DNA of 64,000 nucleotides from Bacteroidota bacterium (lineage in GTDB: Bacteria; Bacteroidota; Bacteroidia; UBA4408), in assembly GCA_016718805.1 (NCBI GenBank), contig JADKCP010000001.1, forward strand, positions 744,001-808,000, written 5' to 3'. How positions within the stretch are numbered: the stretch's first letter is position 1; each line of letters starts with the position of its first letter. Shown here one piece after another: positions 1-8,570 of this stretch. Under the pieces are notes generated by a model, which worked only from the letters and a program-made list of their open reading frames with translations, searched no databases and had not been told where the DNA came from. A program made the translations under genes and the position numbers.

Positions 1-186
1 TGCGCAAGCATCACCTTTAATTGGAAAATCAGATGCATTTTTAAATCCTAAATTAATAAACGCCATTACCTTTAATGAATCGAGGTAGTTTAGTTTAGGC
101 TTAGCAACTGGCTGGGAAGCAAATAAACAATTGCCAATTAGTATAAATGATACTAAGAAGAATATATTTATCTTTTTGGAAACCAT
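1..186 (-). CDS. Partial secreted protein, N-terminal 62 residues only
   Basis: The reading frame opens at ATG (complement of 184-186) and runs without a stop to the window edge, so only the first 62 residues are visible. They begin MVSKK followed by a hydrophobic stretch (about residues 6-24) ending in LFAS-Q, a typical signal peptide. The mature part starts QPVAKPKLNYLDSL. Nothing in the visible part identifies a family. It is divergent from the secreted protein gene at 533, with 346 bases between the two starts. The start and signal peptide are reasonably secure; the function is unknown. Confidence 0.7.
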   Translation of the reverse strand, partial: MVSKKINIFFLVSFILIGNCLFASQPVAKPKLNYLDSLKVMAFINLGFKNASDFPIKGDACA

Positions 187-532
187 TGCGTATTACTGAA
201 ACTCAAAACTACAAATTCAAAATTTTTTAGGTATCGTCTTTTTGGATGATTTTGCTTATTTAAGCTGAATATTAGAAACGAATACTCAATTCGTAAATTA
301 TAATACAGCAGTTTGTATGCGTATTTTTAAGTATTAAAGTCAAAAATTTTCAAATTAATTTATGAGCAAAATAAGTTGCCCGACACAGTTGTTACTAGTC
401 GGGGTAAGTAAAAAGCGAAATTCAACAGCAATTTAAACACTATTCAATACCCCCTAATATTAGGTAGCCAGTGTTTCTGCTTGAATTGAAAGATTATTTT
501 CGCACAAATTTTTAAACTTCAAAACAAGAGAA
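187..532. other. Intergenic region with two inverted repeats
   Basis: This 346-base gap between two divergent genes holds no convincing ORF. It contains an inverted repeat CCCGAC (379-384) / GTCGGG (398-403) with a 13-base loop. A second, nested structure has outer arms AAACACT (435-441) and AGTGTTT (470-476) enclosing the perfect 12-bp palindrome CCTAATATTAGG (453-464). The second lies about 60-100 bases before the ATG at 533, where an operator or a leader hairpin could sit. No TAnnTTTG promoter box with an obvious partner was found here. Confidence 0.5.
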
Positions 533-1894
533 ATGAAAAAACTATTACTCACTTTTACTTTTTGTCTAACAACACTTAATTTTATTTTCGCTCAATTTAA
601 TGTGCTTAATGCATCCTTTCAACCCACCGGTGTTTCAAATACCGGACTTGTTGTAGGATATGAAATGCAAGGCGGTCCTTATAAAATTTGGAATCCTGAT
701 TCAAGTTCAATACTGAATATTGGAGGATTAGCACCTGGATTAGGGATAGGAGGTCAGGCGCATTTTTCAGATAGCGGAACTTATATTTCTGGAACCAGCT
801 TTGGCATTTTAGGTGCTGAAATGTCTCGCTATTCAGTCGCTACAAATCAATGGTCGGTTGTTGGAAGTTTAGGTTTTGATGTGGATAGCACTGTTAGTGG
901 TGGTTTTGGAATTTCAGGTGATGGTAATACTGTGGTGGGTTTAACTTGGGCCGATACAACCGGTGGATTAGCTTATGCACATGCAGCTGCTTGGAATCAA
1001 ACAAATGGATTTAAAGATTTAGGAAGTCTTTACGATAGCATCGCTAAAAGCACACGTGCAAATGCAGCAAGTTACGATGGAAGTGTGGTAGTTGGTTGGC
1101 AAGACTTTAATGGACCGTGGAAATCGGCGGTATGGCGCAAGGATAGCCTCGGTAACTATTCAAAAAATTCATATTTGCTAGTAAGTAATGCCGGAAGTGC
1201 AACAGATGAGTTCAATCAATTGGGCGAATGCAGTACTGTTTCACCAAATGGTGTTTGGATTGGCGGATATGGTGATTATGCCAATAATGGTGAGCCTTGG
1301 ATTTGGAGCAATGCAACCGGCTTGATAAACTTAGGAACCATGCCGAATGGTTCATCCGGATTTGTATCTGGTGTGAACGATAGTGGCACGGTTGCAGTTG
1401 GCTGGTTTGATGGACAATTTTTTGGTGATCCTCAAATTCCATTTATTTGGACCGCCGCAAACGGATTGCAAGAATTGAATGCATACATTAATTCTACCTT
1501 GGGTTTAACTACAGCACCTTATGTGGTGTATGCTGCTAACTGTTTGTCAACTAATGGAAAGTATATAGCCGGATATGGAATTGACACTGTCAACTTTGTG
1601 TTTTTTACTTACCGATTGAGTACTTCAGCTCCTTTGAAGATAAAGGAAGTAAGCGAAACTATTGACTTTTCAGTTTATCCAAATCCGTTTACACATAGCG
1701 CTACTCTCGATTTTGCTACCGACGAATGGCACAATGTGAAAGTTATGGATGTATTTGGTAAAGAAATAAAATCGTTCATTATTACTGGTAAAAAAGGTAT
1801 AATTGAGAAGCGAGATATTCCTTTAGGCATATACATTTTACAAGTAAGCGATAGAAACAAAAATCAAACGAATAAAAAAATAAGTATTCAATAA
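533..1894 (+). CDS. Secreted HAF-repeat-like protein with T9SS type A sorting domain
   Basis: A 453-residue exported protein. Residues 1-20 form a signal peptide (MKKLLLTFTFCLTTLNFIFA). The body consists of repeated short blades with motifs such as GFGISGDGNTVVG, SYDGSVVVGW and GVNDSGTVAVGW, alternating with W-x-x-x-x-G-x-x-x-LG segments. This resembles the HAF/extracellular-repeat family, which probably forms a beta-propeller or solenoid. From about residue 376 a T9SS type A sorting domain follows (SVYPNPF, then MDVFGKEI and GIYILQVSD), so it is predicted to be carried across the outer membrane by the PorSS machinery and its tail removed. The ligand or role is unknown. It stands alone on the plus strand and converges on the DUF4397 gene. 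The start is an ATG directly before the signal peptide. Confidence 0.8.
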   Translation: MKKLLLTFTFCLTTLNFIFAQFNVLNASFQPTGVSNTGLVVGYEMQGGPYKIWNPDSSSILNIGGLAPGLGIGGQAHFSDSGTYISGTSFGILGAEMSRYSVATNQWSVVGSLGFDVDSTVSGGFGISGDGNTVVGLTWADTTGGLAYAHAAAWNQTNGFKDLGSLYDSIAKSTRANAASYDGSVVVGWQDFNGPWKSAVWRKDSLGNYSKNSYLLVSNAGSATDEFNQLGECSTVSPNGVWIGGYGDYANNGEPWIWSNATGLINLGTMPNGSSGFVSGVNDSGTVAVGWFDGQFFGDPQIPFIWTAANGLQELNAYINSTLGLTTAPYVVYAANCLSTNGKYIAGYGIDTVNFVFFTYRLSTSAPLKIKEVSETIDFSVYPNPFTHSATLDFATDEWHNVKVMDVFGKEIKSFIITGKKGIIEKRDIPLGIYILQVSDRNKNQTNKKISIQ

Positions 1895-2040
1895 TTTGTT
1901 TACTCTTTCTCGGGTAAGTTAGCTCTACTATGTTTTTATGAAGATTTTATTTGATTGGATTCCTGAAAAAGAGGCTTCGTTTTTTTATCCCCTTCACTGA
2001 TCACGGATGGTAACTAAATTAGCATGAAACAAAAATAAAA

Positions 2041-2068
2041 AGCCCGACTTGAATGTTCAAGTCGGGCT
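2041..2068 (-). terminator. Rho-independent terminator of the DUF4397 gene
   Basis: A near-perfect hairpin: AGCCCGACTTGAA (2041-2053) pairs with TTCAAGTCGGGCT (2056-2068). Read on the minus strand it is followed by TTTTTATTTTTG. It lies 22 bases past the stop of the DUF4397 gene. Because the plus strand also ends in a T run, it may stop transcription from the convergent gene at 533-1894 as well. Confidence 0.85.
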
Positions 2069-2090
2069 TTTACTTATACTACAATTTTGA

Positions 2091-5000
2091 TTATTCTGAT
2101 TTTACTAGTTTGATCATTCGTGAGCTAGTGCCATCATTTAATTCCATAAAATAAATTCCGGCAGTAAATGCACTGGCATCAAAATTTAATTTTTGAACTC
2201 CACTGTTCAAGTTATTATAAACACTTGAGTTTATTACTTTCCCATCAATAGTTCTGATGGTACAAATTACATCAGCCGACTTGCTTAATTCAAAGTTTAA
2301 ATTAAACTGGTCATTAATAGGATTTGGAAATAGTGATAGGTTGGAAGTCGTAGAATTTTCTTCAATACCGGTAACATTGCTCAATAAAAATGCGGTTCCA
2401 TCAGCTAATACTGCTAATAACCCAAAAGCAGCACCATTTTGATTTGCAGCAGGAGTTAAGAATCCAGAAGCTAAAATTATGGCAGATTTACCTCCTAAAG
2501 TACTCAAGTTAGCATCAAAGCTTGCTACTATAACACTGTTGTTGTTTCCCGGTGTTATGTTTAAAGTATACGAAGATGCCGGCACAGAAATGTAAGGTGT
2601 AATATTGTTGTAAGCTGCATCATTCACTAAATTACCTGTTCCAGCTAAAACATCCACAGTTGGCGCATCACTTGCTCCGTGAATAACTCTAAAATCAACA
2701 TCGTTAGTGGTGGCACTTTCTCTCATTTGATCTTGTAAGAACAAAGTAAATGCAGTAGAAGCACCATCCGGATTAAGCGCGAAGTTAGCCGGGTTTAGCA
2801 CTCCATTTGCAACAGCAAGATAGCTTCCTCCATTCGCTAAAGTAACTTGGAAATTTTTTAATGTATCGTTAACAGAAGTACTATTTCCTGCAGCAACCCC
2901 AATGTTTAAAAGCACGCCAGCCGGCACATCAATATAAGGAGTAGCAGTTCTGAAAGCAAAATCATTTAACAACAAGGAGTCGTTCACATATACATCCACA
3001 CTTACAGCAGCAGGATCGGCAGCGTTGTGAATTACTTGAAGTCGTGCTAAACTTACTTTAGGTAAAGTAATAACTGTACCATTCGCCAATGCTGCAAATA
3101 AGCCAAATGCAGGACCATTTTGATTGGCAGCAGGAGCTAAAAATCCGGAAGCAAAAACAACAGCAGATCCACCACCCAAGGTAGATAAATCAGCAGTATA
3201 AGAAGCAACAATCGGAGATCCGGCAGCAAGTGTAACATCTATAGTATAACTTGCTGCAGGTACAGTAATGTAGGGAGTAATTGCAGAGTAAGCGGCATTG
3301 TCTACCAAAGTTCCAACATTTCTTGCAATTACATCTACTGTGGGCGCATCACTGGCACCGTGTATCGCTCTAAAATCAACAGCGTTAGTGGTGGCACTTT
3401 CTCTCATTTGATCTTGTAAGAACAAAGTAAATGCAGTAGAAGCACCATCCGGATTAAGCGCGAAGTTAGCCGGGTTTAACACTCCATTTGCAACAGCAAG
3501 ATAGCTTCCTCCATTCGCTAAAGTAACTTGGAAATTTTTTAAGGTATCGTTAACAGAAGTACTATTTCCTGCAGCAACCCCAATGTTTAAAAGCACGCCA
3601 GCCGGCACATCAATATAAGGAGTAGCAGTTCTGAAAGCAAAATCATTTAACAACAATGAGTCGTTCACATATACATCTACACTTGCAGCAGCAGGGTCGG
3701 CAGCGTTGTGAATTACTTGAAGTCGTGCTAAACTTACTTTAGGTAAAGTAATAACTGTTCCATTCGCCAATGCAGCAAACAAGCCAAATGCAGGACCATT
3801 TTGATTGGCAGCAGGAGCTAAGAATCCGGATGCAAAAACAACAGCAGATCCACCACCCAAGGTTGATAAATCGGCAGTGTAGGAAGCTACAATCGGAGAT
3901 CCGGCAGCAAGTGTAACATCTAAAGTATAACTTGCAGCAGGCACTGTAATGTAGGGAGTAATCGCAGAATAAGCGGCATTGTCTACCAAAGTTCCAACAT
4001 TTCTTGCAATTACATCTACAGTGGGAGCATCGCTGGCACCGTGAATTGCTCTAAAATCAACAGCGTTAGTGGTGGCACTTTCTCTCATTTGATCTTGTAA
4101 GAACAAAGTAAATGCAGTAGAAGCACCATCCGGATTAAGCGCGAAGTTAGCCGGGTTTAGCACTCCATTTGCAACAGCAAGATAGCTTCCTCCATTCGCT
4201 AAAGTAACTTGGAAGTTTTTTAATGTATCGTTAACAGAAGTACTATTTCCTGCGGCAACTCCAATGTTTAAAAGCACGCCAGCCGGCACATCAATATAAG
4301 GAGTAGCAGTTCTGAAAGCAAAATCATTTAACAACAAAGAGTCATTCACATATACATCCACACTTGCAGCAGCAGGGTCGGCAGCGTTGTGAATTACTTG
4401 AAGACGTGCTAAACTTACTTTAGGTAAAGTAATAACTGTTCCATTCGCCAATGCAGCAAATAAGCCAAATGCAGGACCATTTTGATTGGCAGCAGGAGCT
4501 AAAAATCCGGATGCAAAAACAACAGCAGATCCACCACCTAAGGTAGATAAATCAGCAGTATAGGAAGCAACAATCGGAGTTCCGGCAGCAAGTGTAACAT
4601 CTAAAGTATAACTTGCAGCAGGTACTGTAATGTAGGGAGTAATCGCAGAATAAGCGGCATTGTCTACCAAAGTTCCAACGTTTCTTGCAATTACATCTAC
4701 AGTGGGAGCATCGCTGGCACCGTGTATGGCAACAAAATCTGTATTTCCCGGTATCATTCCCATATTGCGGATATTATCCTGTACGAACAGGGTAAATCGA
4801 GTTGCAACGCTGTCGGGATTGACTGCAAAGTTGCTTGGGTTTAAAACCCCGTTTGCTACTGCAATATAGCGTTGACCTGCAGTTAAAGTTACTTCAAAGT
4901 TTTTTAATGTGTCGTTCACAGAAGTACTGTTCCCTGCTGCAACGCCAATATTAATAGGTATTCCAGAGGCTAAGGTAATAAACGGAGTGGCTGTTCTAAA

Positions 5001-5162
5001 GGCAAAATCATTTAATGCCAGGTTTCCGTCTACATAAATATCTACCACAGCAGCAGCGGGGTCAGCTGCATTGTGAATAATTTGAATTTCGGCTTGCCCG
5101 TAGGAGGCAAAAAATCCAAGGCTTAAGCAGCCAGCGAGTAAGTAATTAATTGGTGTTTTCAT
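2091..5162 (-). CDS. Secreted protein with four tandem double-DUF4397 units and T9SS sorting domain
   Basis: A 1023-residue exported protein. Residues 1-23 are the signal peptide. Four tandem units of about 227 residues follow (roughly 24-251, 252-478, 479-705, 706-925). Each unit contains two DUF4397-type halves, one opening IHNAADPAA.VDVYV and the other IHGASDAPTVDV, giving eight domains. The C-terminal 85 or so residues are a T9SS type A sorting domain (LSLFPNPINDQFNL ... GIYFMELNDG). DUF4397 domains are predicted beta-sandwiches of unknown function found in surface proteins. Units 2 and 3 are almost identical in protein sequence, and unit 4 nearly so except in its second half. A terminator follows at 2041-2068. 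It may be an adhesin or matrix protein, but that is inference. Confidence 0.85.
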   Translation of the reverse strand: MKTPINYLLAGCLSLGFFASYGQAEIQIIHNAADPAAAVVDIYVDGNLALNDFAFRTATPFITLASGIPINIGVAAGNSTSVNDTLKNFEVTLTAGQRYIAVANGVLNPSNFAVNPDSVATRFTLFVQDNIRNMGMIPGNTDFVAIHGASDAPTVDVIARNVGTLVDNAAYSAITPYITVPAASYTLDVTLAAGTPIVASYTADLSTLGGGSAVVFASGFLAPAANQNGPAFGLFAALANGTVITLPKVSLARLQVIHNAADPAAASVDVYVNDSLLLNDFAFRTATPYIDVPAGVLLNIGVAAGNSTSVNDTLKNFQVTLANGGSYLAVANGVLNPANFALNPDGASTAFTLFLQDQMRESATTNAVDFRAIHGASDAPTVDVIARNVGTLVDNAAYSAITPYITVPAASYTLDVTLAAGSPIVASYTADLSTLGGGSAVVFASGFLAPAANQNGPAFGLFAALANGTVITLPKVSLARLQVIHNAADPAAASVDVYVNDSLLLNDFAFRTATPYIDVPAGVLLNIGVAAGNSTSVNDTLKNFQVTLANGGSYLAVANGVLNPANFALNPDGASTAFTLFLQDQMRESATTNAVDFRAIHGASDAPTVDVIARNVGTLVDNAAYSAITPYITVPAASYTIDVTLAAGSPIVASYTADLSTLGGGSAVVFASGFLAPAANQNGPAFGLFAALANGTVITLPKVSLARLQVIHNAADPAAVSVDVYVNDSLLLNDFAFRTATPYIDVPAGVLLNIGVAAGNSTSVNDTLKNFQVTLANGGSYLAVANGVLNPANFALNPDGASTAFTLFLQDQMRESATTNDVDFRVIHGASDAPTVDVLAGTGNLVNDAAYNNITPYISVPASSYTLNITPGNNNSVIVASFDANLSTLGGKSAIILASGFLTPAANQNGAAFGLLAVLADGTAFLLSNVTGIEENSTTSNLSLFPNPINDQFNLNFELSKSADVICTIRTIDGKVINSSVYNNLNSGVQKLNFDASAFTAGIYFMELNDGTSSRMIKLVKSE
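2380..5090. repeat. 681-bp tandem repeats inside the DUF4397 gene
   Basis: The same landmark (gaattacttg on the plus strand) recurs at 3029, 3710 and 4391, exactly 681 bases apart, with a more diverged copy at 5075 (684 bases further). The period is a multiple of three and corresponds to 227 residues. Comparing 3039-3155 with 3720-3836 by eye I count about five mismatches, all silent. The array therefore grew by in-frame duplication and stays under protein-level constraint or gene conversion. Confidence 0.9.
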
Positions 5163-5626
5163 AGGTTCTGTTTTTATTGTTTAAAAAATTGTTTAAAATA
5201 TTAAACAGAATAGTTTAGCTTTGGTTCAGACCTTTACTTGCCAAAATTGTTAACCAATGTTAATATTAGGCGCAACACGAAACTTACCAACTTCTTTAAT
5301 GAAGACAACAAGAAGCAACTAAAATTGTTTTCTTACCTATCTCAGTGTAGTTTTTAACTACACTGTTTTATATATCACTTTCTGTTTATATAGTAGATAG
5401 CTAATAGTGAAGCGTAGTTACAAACTACGCTGAGAAAAGGGTAGATAACTAATAGTTTAGCGTAGTTACAAACTACACTACGAAAAAGGAAATGGAAATT
5501 GCTTGAGCAAGTTAGTATGTAAATTAGACTTATCCAATCGTGGCAATTATAAGCAAAGAAAAACCTCCTATTCAAAGCACATCAACTCAGAATAGGAGGA
5601 TTAAATTTATTAGATTTTAAAAAGTT
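5163..5626. other. Intergenic region with REP-like palindromes
   Basis: These 464 bases between two minus-strand genes contain no supported gene. The 66-codon ORF on the minus strand (5375-5575) only reads through repeated palindromes, so I do not call it. The region holds a cluster of palindromes at 5343-5489, annotated separately. Its left part also contains AT-rich sequence upstream of the DUF4397 start at 5162. Confidence 0.6.
5343..5489. repeat. Cluster of REP-like palindromes and a 48-bp tandem repeat
   Basis: Three related palindromes share the core GTAGTT...AACTAC. The first is CAGTGTAGTT-TTT-AACTACACTG (5343-5365), with perfect 10-bp arms. The second is AGCGTAGT-TACAA-ACTACGCT (5411-5431), with perfect 8-bp arms. 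The third, at 5459-5479, has the same left arm and loop with one mismatch in the right arm. The last two sit inside a degenerate tandem repeat of about 48 bp (from 5395 and from 5442, both opening TAGATA.CTAATAGT). The arrangement resembles bacterial REP/BIME elements, which are mobilised by RAYT transposases. No transposase is present in this window. Confidence 0.7.
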
Positions 5627-6181
5627 TTAAGGAGCTTCAACCAATGCTGTTACAGTGAAATTTAGTTTCACATTTAAGGTGTCGCGCTCGGTGTTAGGTC
5701 CGGTGCTTGTAGCTCTTAACCTAAAAGTAAAGGAATTTTGTTTTAAATAATTTACCAAATCTGCTCCATCTGAACTCAACGAAATTTTAGTAACGTTGGT
5801 TGGAACAGGATCAATATATGCAACTTGAGTTTCGGCCAATCCGCTTGCCGACATCAATGCATATGCTTTATTTATAGCATTGAAATTTTGTGTACCTGGA
5901 TTTACCATTTCAACTTCTGCGCCGGTTAATTTAACCGATTCAATATCTGCAAATGTTACGTTGTTATCGTCCATACTTTTTTGCAGCGTCGATTGAATTA
6001 CCGTTGAATCCAAGGTAACATTTCCGAAAGCAGAAGTAGTATCCACATACAGTTTAACAGAAGGCATGTTCAAATCAAAAGTGATGTCCACTTTTAGCTT
6101 CTCTTTTACTTTATCGCAGGAGCTAACTAAAACCATACTTGTTAGCGTCGCTAGTATTAAATTGAATTTTGAATTTTTCAT
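5627..6181 (-). CDS. Hypothetical lipoprotein
   Basis: A 184-residue protein starting at the ATG at 6181. An upstream in-frame TTG at 6202 lies inside the promoter box and is rejected. Residues 1-22 form a lipoprotein signal peptide ending LVSSC, so Cys22 should be acylated. The following DKVKEKLK leads to a beta-rich domain with no motif I recognise. The gene is monocistronic: a CAAAGTTA (TAACTTTG on the minus strand) lies just upstream, and the neighbouring genes are more than 100 bases away. The function is unknown. Lipoprotein status is fairly sure. Confidence 0.7.
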   Translation of the reverse strand: MKNSKFNLILATLTSMVLVSSCDKVKEKLKVDITFDLNMPSVKLYVDTTSAFGNVTLDSTVIQSTLQKSMDDNNVTFADIESVKLTGAEVEMVNPGTQNFNAINKAYALMSASGLAETQVAYIDPVPTNVTKISLSSDGADLVNYLKQNSFTFRLRATSTGPNTERDTLNVKLNFTVTALVEAP

Positions 6182-6199
6182 TTGTTTAAATTTTTTTTT

Positions 6200-6207
6200 C
6201 AAAGTTA
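6200..6207 (-). promoter_or_regulatory. -7 promoter box of the lipoprotein gene
   Basis: TAACTTTG on the minus strand matches the Bacteroidota -7 consensus TAnnTTTG and ends 18 bases before the ATG at 6181. It overlaps the upstream TTG codon, which argues for the later ATG start. Confidence 0.5.
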
Positions 6208-6351
6208 TTAATTAATCATTGCTTTTTTCTATAAAACTAGCAATGCAACTTGTATACTTAAGTAAGCAAATTTTGTTTCAAAAAATTAAAACAAATTTGA
6301 ATTGAAGCAAGCTATTTTGAGGATGAAAATCCGTGAATTACACTCCAAACT

Positions 6352-6975
6352 TCACCTTGAGTAAAACAAAGCCTTAAATAAAATAACACCACCAAAAGCA
6401 ATTATCGCAAGCCCTGATAATTTAGTTATTTTGACAAATAGGGAAGGCGTAAGCAATCGCTTAATTTTTACAGCTAACAACGCTTTTAGCACATCAATGA
6501 TGGTAACAGTTAATAGAGTTCCAAAAAAATAGATTCCTACATCCAACGAATTGTTTTTGTATTGGGTAACGGTTAAACCAACAGCTCCAATCCAAAATAA
6601 AATCACCGATGGGTTAGTCAGGTTAAAAAAAAAGCCTTTTAACATCAATTGGTGAACCGGAGTTTTTTTAGCTGGAGCATCCGGATCGGACATTTGCTTT
6701 TTACTTAAATACGTGGTGATACCAAAAATGAGCAATATTATTCCACCAACAAGTAAGATGATTTTTTCATAACGCGGTTGTACGAACAATTGCGCAAGCC
6801 CAAAATAAGAAAGGCCAATGCAAAAAATGTCGCTCAAAAAAATGCCCGCTTCCAAAAACATGGCATCTCTAAAACCATCATTAATACTGGTTTTTATGAG
6901 CATAAAAAAAACCGGACCAATTAAAATGCTGAGTAAAAGCCCAAGGAGTATTCCATTAAAAAAAGCAGAAAACAT
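6352..6975 (-). CDS. LysE/RhtB-family exporter
   Basis: A 207-residue inner-membrane protein with about six hydrophobic segments. The first carries the family hallmark: GILLGLLLSILIGPVFFML followed by a polar S-I-N-D-G-F loop. LysE/RhtB proteins export amino acids or related small molecules. The substrate cannot be told from sequence. It starts 12 bases downstream of the GH3-family gene and is probably the last gene of the ldcA-yraN-rluB-like-GH3 cluster. A role in exporting a product of the GH3-family enzyme is possible but is inference only. Confidence 0.8.
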   Translation of the reverse strand: MFSAFFNGILLGLLLSILIGPVFFMLIKTSINDGFRDAMFLEAGIFLSDIFCIGLSYFGLAQLFVQPRYEKIILLVGGIILLIFGITTYLSKKQMSDPDAPAKKTPVHQLMLKGFFFNLTNPSVILFWIGAVGLTVTQYKNNSLDVGIYFFGTLLTVTIIDVLKALLAVKIKRLLTPSLFVKITKLSGLAIIAFGGVILFKALFYSR

Positions 6976-6987
6976 AATTTATTGGGG

Positions 6988-8526
6988 CTACTTAGTAGAT
7001 TGCTGTTGAATAAAATTTTGCCATTCTTCGAGTTGCGCTTTTTTTATAACACGCGGAAATTTGTGTGAACCTCCAAGCTTCCCTTTTGCGCGCATCCAAT
7101 CTTTAAACACTTCAATAGGCAGCACATCCACAAAAATTTCTTTTAAGGCAGCTTTACGTTCAACAGCATAATCGTCGTTTATTTCACACAACAATTCATC
7201 GAGGCGCAAACGCAATTTTTCATTGTCAGTTGTCTTATTAACCCCCAAATACCAGTGATGTGCAAATCGACCTTCGTAATTAATTCCGGCAACAGTGTAT
7301 TCATTGATTACCAAATTAAATTCATCCGCAATTTTTGCAATGGCATGGTTCATATTATCTACCGAAAGATGTTCTCCGCACAAACTCAAAAAATGTTTCG
7401 TTCTACCGGTAATTAAAATTTCGCTGCGCAACTTAGAAGTAAATTTTATAGTATCGCCAATTAAATAGCGCCATGCCCCGGCGTTGGTGCTCATTAATAA
7501 AGCATATTCTTTTTCTTCTTCAATCTCCTCAATTGTCAATGTTTCAGGATGCTCCACCATGGCTCCATCGGCATCAAAATTTTTATCATTAAAAGGAACA
7601 AATTCAAAAAATATTCCGTTGTTCAAATTAAGCTGCATCGAATGTGTTTTCGGTCGAGTTTGAAAAGCAATAAATCCTTCCGATGCTAAATAAGTATCAA
7701 TATAAATGATGGGATATGCAAAATATTTTTCAAAACTTTTACGATAGGGTTCAAGCGAAACTCCACCATGCACAAATACATGCAAATTAGGCCATACATC
7801 GTGTATGGTTTTCGCATTGTAGCGTTCAATTACTTTTTCAATTACAATTTGCACCCAAGCAGGTACACCGGCAATAAAACCAATGTCCCAGTTTTTCGCA
7901 TTCTCAACAATTTTATCAATTTTTACTTCCCAGTCGCGCTCCATGTTGATGGCCATACCAGGCTTATTAAATTGCTGAAACCAAAAGGGAACCGTGCGTG
8001 CAGTAATTCCCGACAAGTCGCCTTCAAAATAGGTACCTTTAAAGCGTAAGTTCGTACTGCCTCCAACTGCTAAAAAACCTTTGCCCAGTACATCAACTAA
8101 AATATCGTAATTGGCTAAAGATAATATTTGACGAATACTAGTTCGTTTAATCGAACGTAATATATCTGATGTAATTGGAATGTGCTTACTGGCAGCTTCT
8201 GATGTGCCTGAACTTAAAGCAAAATATTTTGTTTTACCCGGCCAACAAACATCCGGTTCGCCTTTTAAACTGCGATGCCACCATGCTTCGTAAATTTTAT
8301 TGTAATCAAAAACCGGTATGTTATTTTGAAATATTTTAATGGGGTCGTTCGAAAAATAAATATCCCCAAAATTGTACTGTTTTCCAAAGCTTGTATTTTG
8401 CGCTTTCCACAGTAATTTTTTAAGCGTGTTCTTTTGTATAGTAGCCGGGTTCTTGCGTTTCCGTACCTTGGGCATGGTTTTCTGCAAGTCTACTATTCGC
8501 TGAAAAAGAGGGCCTAAAATAGCCAT
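6988..8526 (-). CDS. GH3 auxin-responsive-promoter family protein (ANL-type acyl-amido synthetase fold)
   Basis: A 512-residue protein of the GH3 family. Plant members adenylate small carboxylic acids and join them to amino acids. Bacterial members are widespread in Bacteroidota but uncharacterised. Family features include the N-terminal KRKNPATIQKNTLKKLL segment, an ATP-binding-like serine/threonine-rich loop (FALSSGTSEAASKHIPIT), the central GVPAW and YLASEG motifs, and a C-terminal LITGRTKHFLSLCGEHLS region corresponding to the ANL hinge. Length is normal for the family and there is no signal peptide, so it is cytoplasmic. It lies 44 bases after the RluB-like gene and 12 bases before the LysE gene. 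Family assignment is firm; the substrate is unknown. Confidence 0.85.
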   Translation of the reverse strand: MAILGPLFQRIVDLQKTMPKVRKRKNPATIQKNTLKKLLWKAQNTSFGKQYNFGDIYFSNDPIKIFQNNIPVFDYNKIYEAWWHRSLKGEPDVCWPGKTKYFALSSGTSEAASKHIPITSDILRSIKRTSIRQILSLANYDILVDVLGKGFLAVGGSTNLRFKGTYFEGDLSGITARTVPFWFQQFNKPGMAINMERDWEVKIDKIVENAKNWDIGFIAGVPAWVQIVIEKVIERYNAKTIHDVWPNLHVFVHGGVSLEPYRKSFEKYFAYPIIYIDTYLASEGFIAFQTRPKTHSMQLNLNNGIFFEFVPFNDKNFDADGAMVEHPETLTIEEIEEEKEYALLMSTNAGAWRYLIGDTIKFTSKLRSEILITGRTKHFLSLCGEHLSVDNMNHAIAKIADEFNLVINEYTVAGINYEGRFAHHWYLGVNKTTDNEKLRLRLDELLCEINDDYAVERKAALKEIFVDVLPIEVFKDWMRAKGKLGGSHKFPRVIKKAQLEEWQNFIQQQSTK

Positions 8527-8570
8527 AATGTATTCGTTCTTATTTTAAATTACAATTACAGTATAGTTTC

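Noticed and set aside
2380..5090. DUF4397 tandem repeats considered as a CRISPR or minisatellite
   Set aside because: The period (681 bp) is in frame and codes for repeated protein domains; no short repeats with spacers are present.
5375..5575. 66-codon minus-strand ORF between the DUF4397 and lipoprotein genes
   Set aside because: Its sequence (a repeated SVVCNYA-type peptide) is just translation of the palindromes and 48-bp repeat, and it has no promoter or family resemblance.
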